From Pseudomonas fulva (GTDB lineage: Bacteria > Pseudomonadota > Gammaproteobacteria > Pseudomonadales > Pseudomonadaceae): 64,000 nt of DNA. Position 1 is the stretch's first letter, and every line of letters begins with the position of its first letter. Shown in pieces: positions 53,870 through 61,116 of this stretch. The position numbers and the translations under genes are program-made. The DNA is taken from NCBI RefSeq assembly GCF_015680705.1, contig NZ_JADNYP010000018.1:35838-99837 (forward strand). Direction: 5' to 3'. Under the pieces are notes generated by a model that made no database searches, was not told the origin of the DNA, and saw only the letters and a list, made by a program, of their open reading frames with translations.

Positions 53870-54705
53870 AGTCCAGCCGACGCGCCCGCGCGATGGCCCT
53901 GCTCTGCCTGCTCCCGTTCGCCTCGTTCTTCATCGTGTTCCAGGTCGCGCCGCTGGCCTGGGTCGCGCTGCACAGCCTGCAGGACGACGCAGGCTGGAGC
54001 CTGGACAACTTCACGCGGATCTTCACCTCGAAGTTCCAGCGCCAGGCGATCCGCCATAGCCTGGAAATCAGCTTCTGGTCGAGCCTGATCGGCATCCTCG
54101 TCGCCGGGCTGGGCGCCTATTCGCTACGGCAGGTCGATTCGCGACTGCGCGACTTCGTCGCCGCCTTCGCCAACATGACCAGCAACTTCAGCGGGGTGCC
54201 GCTGGCGTTCGCCTTCATCATCCTGCTCGGCTTCAATGGCGCGCTGACCCTGCTGCTCAGACAGGCCGGACTGATCGAGGGCTTCAACCTGTATTCGAAA
54301 AGCGGGCTGATCCTGGTGTACAGCTATTTCCAGATCCCTCTCGGCGTGCTGCTGCTCTACCCGGCCTTCGAGGCGCTGCGCGAGGACTGGCGCGAAGCCG
54401 CCGCGCTGCTTGGGGCTGGTCGCTGGCAATACTGGCGGCACGTCGGCCTGCCGGTTCTGGCACCGGCATTGATCGGCACCTTCGTGATCCTGCTAGCCAA
54501 TGCCCTGGGCGCCTACGCCACGGTCTATGCCTTGACCACCGGCAACTTCAACGTGCTACCGATCCGTATCGCGGCGCTGGTGGCCGGCGACATCACGCTC
54601 GATCCCAACCTGGCCAGCGCCCTGGCCATGGTGCTGGTCGGCCTGATGACCTTGGTCACGCTCGTGCATCAATGGCTGCTGAGGAGAACCTACCATGCCC
54701 GGTGA
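53866..54705 (+). CDS. ABC transporter permease, first
   Basis: This 279-residue permease of the PotB/ThiP-like class has six predicted membrane segments and a coupling loop DWREAAALLGAGRWQYWRHVGLPVL. The start is a GTG that overlaps the phosphatase stop (GTGA), placed at the conserved N-terminus; an upstream extension would lie inside the phosphatase. It pairs with the next permease. Confidence 0.86.
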   Translation: MKSSRRARAMALLCLLPFASFFIVFQVAPLAWVALHSLQDDAGWSLDNFTRIFTSKFQRQAIRHSLEISFWSSLIGILVAGLGAYSLRQVDSRLRDFVAAFANMTSNFSGVPLAFAFIILLGFNGALTLLLRQAGLIEGFNLYSKSGLILVYSYFQIPLGVLLLYPAFEALREDWREAAALLGAGRWQYWRHVGLPVLAPALIGTFVILLANALGAYATVYALTTGNFNVLPIRIAALVAGDITLDPNLASALAMVLVGLMTLVTLVHQWLLRRTYHAR

Positions 54706-55495
54706 ACGCCCAGCCGGCCGCGGCAACCTGTACCACCGCCTGGTGGTCTGGCTGCTGTTTCTCATCCTCCTGCTGCCGCTGGCCGGCACCCTGCTCTATT
54801 CGCTTGCCACCAGTTGGTCGGCGAGCCTGCTGCCCAGCGGCCTGACGCTCAAGTGGTACGTGGCCTTGTGGAGCGAGCCGCGCTTCCTTGCCGCCTTCGC
54901 CCATTCGCTGCTGGTCTGTTTCGCGGCGCTGCTGCTGTCGGTGGTACTGATCCTGCCGTTGCTGTTCGTGGTGCATTACCACTTCCCGCGGCTCGATGCG
55001 CTGATGAACATCCTGATCCTGCTGCCCTTCGCGGTGCCGCCGGTGGTGTCCTCGGTCGGCCTGCTACAGCTTTATGGCAGCGGCCCGCTGGCCATGGTCG
55101 GCACGCCATGGATCCTGATCGGCTGCTACTTCACCATCGCCCTGCCCTTCATGTACCGTGCGATCACCAACAACCTGCAGGCGATCAACCTGCGTGAGCT
55201 GATGGATGCGGCGCAACTGCTGGGAGCCAATACCTGGCAGGCCGCGTTCCTGATCGTGCTGCCCAACCTGCGCAAGGGTCTGCTGGTGGCCCTGCTGCTG
55301 TCGTTCTCTTTCCTGTTCGGCGAGTTCGTCTTCGCCAACCTGCTGGTCGGCACCCGCTACGAGACCTTGCAGGTGTACTTGAACAACATGCGCAACAGCA
55401 GCGGGCATTTCAACAGTGCGCTGGTGATCTCGTACTTCGCCTTCGTGCTGCTGCTGACCTGGTTCGCCAATCGCCTGAACGAGGACAAGTCTTGA
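54695..55495 (+). CDS. ABC transporter permease, second
   Basis: This 266-residue permease has the EAA-like loop LRELMDAAQLLGANTWQAAFLIVLPNL and six hydrophobic segments. Its ATG lies 11 bases inside the preceding gene with GAGGAG upstream. It forms the channel with the previous permease. Confidence 0.86.
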   Translation: MPGERPAGRGNLYHRLVVWLLFLILLLPLAGTLLYSLATSWSASLLPSGLTLKWYVALWSEPRFLAAFAHSLLVCFAALLLSVVLILPLLFVVHYHFPRLDALMNILILLPFAVPPVVSSVGLLQLYGSGPLAMVGTPWILIGCYFTIALPFMYRAITNNLQAINLRELMDAAQLLGANTWQAAFLIVLPNLRKGLLVALLLSFSFLFGEFVFANLLVGTRYETLQVYLNNMRNSSGHFNSALVISYFAFVLLLTWFANRLNEDKS

Positions 55496-55496
55496 G

Positions 55497-56486
55497 ATGA
55501 GCTTCCTGAGCGTGCAAAACCTGCGCAAGAGCTATGCCGGGGCCATGGTGTTCCAGGATATCGACTGCCAGGTCGAGCGCGGCGAGTTCGTGACCCTGCT
55601 GGGGCCTTCCGGGTGCGGCAAGTCGACCCTGCTGCGCTGTATCGCCGGGCTGACGCCCGTGGACAGCGGCAGGATACTGCTCGATGGCCATGACCTGGTA
55701 CCGCTGAGCCCGCAGAAGCGCGGGATCGGCATGGTGTTCCAGAGCTATGCGCTGTTCCCCAACATGACCGTGGAGCAAAACGTCGCCTTCGGCCTGCGCA
55801 TGCAGAAGATCGCGCCACATGAGCGGCTGGCCCGCGTGCATGACATCCTGCAGCTGGTCGAGCTGAAAGCGTTTGCCGCACGTTACCCACACCAGCTGTC
55901 CGGCGGCCAGTGCCAACGGGTCGCCCTGGCCCGCTCGCTGGTGACCCGGCCGCGGCTGCTGTTGCTCGACGAACCGCTATCAGCGCTCGATGCACGCATT
56001 CGCAAGCACTTGCGCGAGCAGATCCGAGCGATCCAACGCGAGCTCGGGCTGACCACGCTGTTCGTCACCCATGACCAGGAAGAAGCACTGGTGCTTTCCG
56101 ATCGTATCGTGCTGATGAACCAAGGTCGCATCGTCCAGAGCGGTGACGCCGAGACACTCTACACCGCGCCCGTGGACCTGTTCGCGGCGGGCTTCATCGG
56201 CAACTACAACCTGCTCGATGCCGACAGTGCCAGCCGACTGCTGCGACGTCCGATCGACAAGCGCCTGGCGATTCGCCCAGAGGCCATCAGCCTTGCGCTG
56301 GACGGCGACCTGGACGGCCGGGTGCTTGGCCACAGTTTGCTGGGCAACGTGATTCGCTACCGGGTCGAGGTTCGCCAGGTGCAGCTGGTGGTCGACGTGC
56401 TCAACCGCTCGGCTGCCGACCTGCATGCCGCTGGCCAGCCCGTTTCCCTGTCCATCGACCCAGCGGCACTCAGAGAACTGCCCTGA
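55497..56486 (+). CDS. ABC transporter ATP-binding protein, PotA-like
   Basis: This 329-residue ATPase has Walker A GPSGCGKS, Q-loop MVFQSYALFPNMTV, signature LSGGQCQRVALARSL, Walker B LLLLDEPLSALDARIR and H-loop FVTHDQEEAL, followed by a C-terminal TOBE-like domain (about 235-325). It matches importers for iron, polyamines or 2-aminoethylphosphonate. It starts two bases after the second permease and ends the operon. Confidence 0.88.
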   Translation: MSFLSVQNLRKSYAGAMVFQDIDCQVERGEFVTLLGPSGCGKSTLLRCIAGLTPVDSGRILLDGHDLVPLSPQKRGIGMVFQSYALFPNMTVEQNVAFGLRMQKIAPHERLARVHDILQLVELKAFAARYPHQLSGGQCQRVALARSLVTRPRLLLLDEPLSALDARIRKHLREQIRAIQRELGLTTLFVTHDQEEALVLSDRIVLMNQGRIVQSGDAETLYTAPVDLFAAGFIGNYNLLDADSASRLLRRPIDKRLAIRPEAISLALDGDLDGRVLGHSLLGNVIRYRVEVRQVQLVVDVLNRSAADLHAAGQPVSLSIDPAALRELP

Positions 56487-56550
56487 ACGCCCCATGCCCG
56501 CCGATCAGGCGTATACTCCGCCTCCGTTTCAGCCAACCGAGGACTTTTCC

Positions 56551-56961
56551 ATGGCCAATCCGCATCTGGAATACCACCTGCAGCTGCTGCAGCACCTGCG
56601 CACCATCCTGGTGGCGCTGGGCGAGGCGGAGCAGGTCCCGGAAGAAAGCCACGCCCTGTTCCTCGAACGCTTCGACGAACTGCTGGTCGAGTTGCCGCGC
56701 GACCCTCTGCAGAGCCAGTACCTGGGTCAGGACCTGATGTGCCAGGTCATCCAGCGCTACCCACAGATCGCCCATCTGGTACCCCGCGACCTGCTGTGGT
56801 TCTTCGGTGGCGATTGCCTGCACTTCATGCCGGACGAAGAGCTCGATCTCTATCAGCGGCTGGAAGAGCGCAGGTACGAGGCCGAACAGAGCGATGAGCC
56901 GTTCGACTGGCATCAGGAGAAGCAGCTGCTGGGCGCAGCCCCCCAGGGAAGCTGGCACTGA
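56551..56961 (+). CDS. Conserved hypothetical protein (PA2817 family)
   Basis: This 136-residue cytoplasmic acidic protein has the pattern LEYHLQLLQHLRTILVAL, FLERFDELLVELPRDPLQ, RDLLWFFGGDCLHFMPDEELDLYQRLEERR. It is conserved across Pseudomonas with no known role. GAGGA precedes the ATG. It stands 64 bases behind the ABC operon and may be read through from it. Confidence 0.75.
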   Translation: MANPHLEYHLQLLQHLRTILVALGEAEQVPEESHALFLERFDELLVELPRDPLQSQYLGQDLMCQVIQRYPQIAHLVPRDLLWFFGGDCLHFMPDEELDLYQRLEERRYEAEQSDEPFDWHQEKQLLGAAPQGSWH

Positions 56962-57001
56962 GTCTGGAGGTCTCCGGCGCCAGGCATGTCCGAGCAGATG
57001 C

Positions 57002-58489
57002 TCAGTCCTCTTGCAGACGCACGACTTCGTTGGCAGTGAAGAAGGGCATTGGCACGATGGTCAAGGCAAAGCGCCACTCGGACATGTCGCGCAGATCTTC
57101 GGCCATGACGATGGTGACCTGGCTCGGATTGCGCTGCGCCGGGGTAAACACACCTGTATCCGACACGGTCCCGTTGCCGGCAACGACATGCCATTTGATC
57201 TCGGCATACGAGACCTGTCGCTCTTCTTGCCAGCGATCGATGTAGCAAAGTTTCATCTGCAGCCTCGCCCCATTGATAACGAAACGAATGAAATGGGTGG
57301 GCGCGACGAAAAAGGTCACGAAGGTGGCCGATGCGCTTGCCGAGCCATCGTTGGCCTGCACCTGCTGGGCGACTATGGGCAAGTCAGCCATGCTGGCCCG
57401 GTAGGCTGCAGGAATCAGCGTCTCGCCCGCTGTATTGTAGACCGCCGCGGGAGAGAGCTGGCGTGGGGGTACGTAGTAGTGATCCTCGCCTCGTCTTTCA
57501 AGACGCCCTTCGGCTTCCCCCGTCACGCTCCATGTCGCATCGAGCATTGGCCAGCCAACGAACTGTAGTTTCTCGCTCTGCGCTCCTGCCCGAACGATCT
57601 GTGCCAGCGGAGCGATTCGATAGATGGACTGTGCGGCAGCGGGCAACTCGCTGGCCAGTGCCGTCGAGTAGGAATTCAGCCAGCCAGAGCCGTTGTCTTC
57701 ACGTGCTCCGCCAGACACTACCAACCTTCCCGGTGGGGCGAAGAGCTGAGCGACCCAGGCGGAGTCCGCCGGCGCTTTGCCTGCGGCAGCTTCGGGAAAG
57801 ACGGAGGCAGGAAACAGGGCTTGCATGTAGGTGACAGCCAACGGCCCCTGCATCGCTCGCGATGGCAAGGCGAGCATCGGGCTTCGATAGGTACTGGGTT
57901 GCCTGAAGGCCTGCAGCAAGACTGTCTCGGCCTCCAGATGGCCATGGATCCACAACTCTCGAAGGGAACTCGCCTGGGGCGGGGTCAGCGCGACAATATC
58001 GATACGCTTGCGCCTGTTATAAAAATCCCTGTACGCCTGGGGCGCATCAAAGATCCCCAACCTGTAAGCCGGCGTTCCCATCCACTCGAAACTGAGCTTC
58101 TTATCCTGGGATGCACTGTACCGGAGAAAGCTGCTCTTCAGCTCGACGAATACCGCAAAGTCCCCACCTGCCAATTCGTCATCCAGGCGCACGATTTGTT
58201 TCGCGCCGACATTGCTCCGCTTGGACACTCGCACGGTAGTCACCCGAGACCTTGCCATCCGCAACTGCCATTTGGAGTCGAGCATGCCCAACCTTGCCGG
58301 CGCAAAGTTGACTACCATGGCTTGCCATACACCCGCTGCCATCGGTGCGACGCTGATCAGCGTCTCAGGCCCGATCTCTTCCTCGGGCCCTCGCCACACT
58401 GAGGTGTAGAGCAAGGCGTTTCCCCACAGGGAGACGACAAACGCGTCCTCATTCGGGGTTTCGCCCCTCTTCAATTGTCCAATATCCAT
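57002..58489 (-). CDS. Unrecognised 495-residue protein with two tandem Ig-like repeats
   Basis: No signal peptide or membrane helix is seen. The N-terminal part (about 1-310) has no motif I can name. The C-terminal part holds two related units, each with W-x-V, a Gly-x-Gly-x turn and a terminal aromatic followed by x-P: WSVTGEAEGRLE...HYYVPP and WHVVAGNGTVSDTGVFTP, the pattern of bacterial Ig-like domains (Big_2-like). The unit between them, ATFVTFFVAPTHFIRF, is also distinctive. ATG 58489 has GGGGAG eight bases upstream. It is convergent with the PA2817-type gene and lies in the same orientation as the RHS gene 2.6 kb away. Confidence 0.6.
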   Translation of the reverse strand: MDIGQLKRGETPNEDAFVVSLWGNALLYTSVWRGPEEEIGPETLISVAPMAAGVWQAMVVNFAPARLGMLDSKWQLRMARSRVTTVRVSKRSNVGAKQIVRLDDELAGGDFAVFVELKSSFLRYSASQDKKLSFEWMGTPAYRLGIFDAPQAYRDFYNRRKRIDIVALTPPQASSLRELWIHGHLEAETVLLQAFRQPSTYRSPMLALPSRAMQGPLAVTYMQALFPASVFPEAAAGKAPADSAWVAQLFAPPGRLVVSGGAREDNGSGWLNSYSTALASELPAAAQSIYRIAPLAQIVRAGAQSEKLQFVGWPMLDATWSVTGEAEGRLERRGEDHYYVPPRQLSPAAVYNTAGETLIPAAYRASMADLPIVAQQVQANDGSASASATFVTFFVAPTHFIRFVINGARLQMKLCYIDRWQEERQVSYAEIKWHVVAGNGTVSDTGVFTPAQRNPSQVTIVMAEDLRDMSEWRFALTIVPMPFFTANEVVRLQED

Positions 58490-58900
58490 CAATCGCTCCC
58501 CGCAGGATTTTCCGATACTCCATCATCTTGCCGGGGTGAAGAAAACTGATATTTTTGCCAGTGGACGATATGTCGAATCGCGATCTTAATTAGTGCAACA
58601 CGGCTATATATTGTTTGCAAACGCTCTGTCTGCCCTGAGTGTCTTGGAGAGTCCAGCACGTCCGCGAAAACTGTGCGCGGTGGCACGCCCTTTCTAAATA
58701 TCGCACCCGTGATAGTTTCGGAAAATTCACTAATCCATCACTCAGTTTAATCCCCCCTGCTTGTCAGACTTACCCTACAGAAAGATGAAAAAGACATGAG
58801 TAGTGTTTCATCCGCTGCCCACCAAAATCAGACGAGCACCGTCCGGACACAGCTTGATTCCGCGTAGACGAGCTGCCCGCCCACAGTCATTGGAGATCAC
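58490..58900. other. AT-rich divergent intergenic region before the pilin cassette
   Basis: These 411 bases are clearly richer in A+T than the surroundings, a sign of an exchange-prone region or strong promoters. A GTTTGCAAAC palindrome lies at 58613-58622. Promoters of the 57002 gene and of the first pilin must lie here, but I could not assign boxes. No gene is seen. Confidence 0.4.
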
Positions 58901-59437
58901 ATGAAAAAAATCACCTTCGCCCTTGCCCTAGGCATAGCCAGCAGCGCAGCCCTGGCCAATTCCGGCTCGATCAACTTCCATGGCCAGGTCCACGCCGGCA
59001 CCTGCCCGATCCAGATCATCGATCCATCCACCGGCCTGCCGATGAGCCGCATCAACATGGGCAACGTCAGCGTCGCCAACTTCACCGCAGTGGGCAGCGA
59101 AGCCGCTTCCCGTCCGTTCAGCATGCGCGTGACGCCTGGCAGTGGTTGCGTTGTCAACAATGGTACAGGATCGGTCACCTTCACCGGTGCCTACGGGGGA
59201 GTAGGCAGCAACAGCTCGCTATATGCGCTGCAGCCAGGTGGCGCCACCGGCCTGGCCCTGATCATCAAGGATGACACCGGTGCCGCGGTAGCCAACGGAG
59301 CCGCTTCCAAGAACTACGCACTGGACGACACGAAGCCCACCGACATGCTGTTCTCCGCTGCGTATCAGTCCATTGCCGCCAGCGTCACGGCAGGTCAGGC
59401 CAATACCGATGTGCAGTTCCTGGTCACCATTCCCTAA
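58901..59437 (+). CDS. Chaperone-usher type fimbrial subunit, first
   Basis: This 178-residue pilin has a signal peptide (MKKITFALALGIASSAALA). The mature start NSGSINFHGQVHAGTCPIQI shows the first cysteine, and GSGCVVNN the second, forming the usual pilin disulfide. The end, ASVTAGQANTDVQFLVTIP, lacks the terminal Tyr typical of many type 1 pilins. GGAG precedes the ATG. Its stop abuts a MITE-like element. It is paralogous to the pilin at 60503. Confidence 0.85.
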   Translation: MKKITFALALGIASSAALANSGSINFHGQVHAGTCPIQIIDPSTGLPMSRINMGNVSVANFTAVGSEAASRPFSMRVTPGSGCVVNNGTGSVTFTGAYGGVGSNSSLYALQPGGATGLALIIKDDTGAAVANGAASKNYALDDTKPTDMLFSAAYQSIAASVTAGQANTDVQFLVTIP

Positions 59438-59578
59438 GGGTTTGCACGAAAAGTCGTCGAGCGGCGATCAGGCAAGGCGAAAACCGGCGAGCAGCCGCAG
59501 ATTATAGGTTGTAACCGAGCCTTCCGAACCTGTTTCAACGCAGCATGATCGCCGCTCAGGCATTTTTCGTACAAAGCC
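59438..59578. mobile_element. MITE-like element, 141 bp
   Basis: The ends GGGTTTGCACGAAAA and, inverted, GGCTTTGTACGAAAA continue inward into a shared GAGCGGCGATCA, giving imperfect terminal inverted repeats of about 33 bases. The interior is too short to code a transposase. The left flank is CTAA, the right CAAG, so a clear target duplication is not seen. A related solo end lies at 13095. Confidence 0.65.
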
Positions 59579-59646
59579 CAAGCATGATGTCAGACGTAGC
59601 GAATATGTCTGGCGTCGACTTCCCTCTTTTCGAAGGTCGTGCCCAG

Positions 59647-60372
59647 ATGCTCAGTCACCTGCGTCATCTTGCCCTCGGCACCTGCCTGATGGCATTCCTG
59701 CCGTCGGTGCAGGCTGCCTTGACCGTCAACACCACCCGTATCGTCTTCGCCAGTGAAAAGCGCAGCACGTCGGTCGTGATCGCCAATCCCAGCCCGCATC
59801 CCTATGCCGTTCAGAGCTGGGTCAATACGGCCAAGGACGATACCGACACGCCTGTGCCTCTGGCCGTCTCGCCTGGACTCTTCCGCCTGGACCCAGGCAA
59901 GGAGCAGATGCTCCAGATAAACCGGCTGCCCAACGACCTGCCCCAAGACCGTGAGTCGCTCTTCTATCTCAATGTGCAGGAAATACCTCAGGTCGACCCA
60001 AGCGAGGAGAACGTACTCAATATCGCACTGCGTACCCGGCTCAAGCTCTTCTACCGTCCTGGCCAGCTCAAGGACATTCCGGCCAGTCGCCTCGACCAGC
60101 TCAAGTGGTCGCTGCGCCAGGAAGCCGGATCTGTTCAGTTGATCGTCGACAACCCCACGCCCTACCACTATACCTTCGGTCGCCTGGAGGTGAGCGGCGC
60201 GGGCAAGACCGAGGCGATCCAGGCAATGGACATGGCGCCGCCGTTCGGGCAGCAAGCTTACGATCTCAAGACCATCAAGCCAGTCGGCGGGTTACGGGTG
60301 ACTTTCACCACGATCAATGATTACGGGGTCGCCACGCCGGTCATGCAGCGGGCCTTGTCGGGCACGCGTTGA
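59647..60372 (+). CDS. Periplasmic fimbrial chaperone
   Basis: This 241-residue PapD-like chaperone has a signal peptide (LALGTCLMAFLPSVQA). Ig-fold landmarks are ALTVNTTRIVFASEKRSTSVVIANPS, FRLDPGKEQMLQINRLPNDLPQDRESLFYLNVQEIP (with the RESLFYLNVQEIP signature) and IALRTRLKLFYRP; the Arg and Lys clamp residues are in TRIVF and RTRLKLF. ATG 59647 gives a normal signal peptide; in-frame ATGs at 59584/59587 would add about 20 residues, beginning at the MITE edge. Confidence 0.87.
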   Translation: MLSHLRHLALGTCLMAFLPSVQAALTVNTTRIVFASEKRSTSVVIANPSPHPYAVQSWVNTAKDDTDTPVPLAVSPGLFRLDPGKEQMLQINRLPNDLPQDRESLFYLNVQEIPQVDPSEENVLNIALRTRLKLFYRPGQLKDIPASRLDQLKWSLRQEAGSVQLIVDNPTPYHYTFGRLEVSGAGKTEAIQAMDMAPPFGQQAYDLKTIKPVGGLRVTFTTINDYGVATPVMQRALSGTR

Positions 60373-60502
60373 AGATGCTCGAGTGGCAGCCTTTCGTCAA
60401 AGATCCTGGCAGGCCAATCACTCCATTTTTCTCCACTAGCCAGCTACCCCGCCTCATGGAATGCAACCCGCCTTCCATAATCCGGGAATGACGGAGCACA
60501 TC

Positions 60503-61042
60503 ATGAAGAACATCGCCCTCGCCTTGAGCTTCGGCCTGGCCAGCAGCTCATCCCTGGCCGACACCGGCTCGATCAGCTTCCACGGCCAGATCGATGCCGG
60601 GACCTGCGCGATCGAGATCATCGATCCGGATACCGGCCTGCCATTGAGCCGGGTCTACATGGGCAGCGTCAACACGGCCCAGTTCACCCAGGTGGACCAA
60701 GAGGCGGTCGTGCGCGCCTTCGCCATGCGCCTGACACCTGGGGCAGGCTGTCTCCTGGTACCTGGGGCCAATGCTTCCGTGACATTCACCGGCAGTTACG
60801 GCGGCGCCGGCGCCAGGGGCACACTGTACGCGCTGGAGCCGGGTGGGAGCACTGGGCTAGCGCTGAGCATCAAGGACGATAGCGGCGTACCGGTAGCCCA
60901 TGGGGTGCCTTCCAAGCTGTATCCCCTGGATGACTCCAGGCCAACCCGGATGCTATTTTCCGCAGCCTACAAGGCCATCGCTCTTCCGGTCACCGCCGGC
61001 CAGGCCAATACCGACATCCGTTTCCTGGTCGATATTCCCTGA
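60503..61042 (+). CDS. Chaperone-usher type fimbrial subunit, second
   Basis: This 179-residue pilin paralog of the first shares more than half its residues by eye (GSISFHGQIDAGTCAIEIIDPDTGLPLSR, GGSTGLALSIKDDSG and TAGQANTDIRFLVDIP as landmarks). It has a signal peptide (MKNIALALSFGLASSSSLA) and two cysteines. GGAG nine bases upstream supports ATG 60503. It lies 130 bases behind the chaperone gene. No usher gene follows; a minus-strand RHS gene ends 74 bases away. Confidence 0.84.
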   Translation: MKNIALALSFGLASSSSLADTGSISFHGQIDAGTCAIEIIDPDTGLPLSRVYMGSVNTAQFTQVDQEAVVRAFAMRLTPGAGCLLVPGANASVTFTGSYGGAGARGTLYALEPGGSTGLALSIKDDSGVPVAHGVPSKLYPLDDSRPTRMLFSAAYKAIALPVTAGQANTDIRFLVDIP

Positions 61043-61079
61043 GGCTTGTCCGATGCAGATGTGCCTGAAATTCGTTTCC

Positions 61080-61109
61080 GGCAGCGCGGGCCTTGCGGCC
61101 CGAGCTGCC
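61080..61109. terminator. GNRA-capped hairpin between pilin and RHS gene
   Basis: On the minus strand GGCAGC-T-CGGGCC, loop GCAA, GGCCCG-C-GCTGCC is a stem with one mismatch and a GCAA tetraloop, lying between convergent stops. No T-tract follows on either strand. It probably ends one or both transcripts. Confidence 0.5.
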
Positions 61110-61116
61110 GTGCATC

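Noticed and set aside
55497..56486. Naming the ABC operon as potABCD or fbpABC
   Set aside because: The ATPase is generic for this superfamily, and the phosphatase in the operon points away from polyamine or iron uptake. No symbol is justified.
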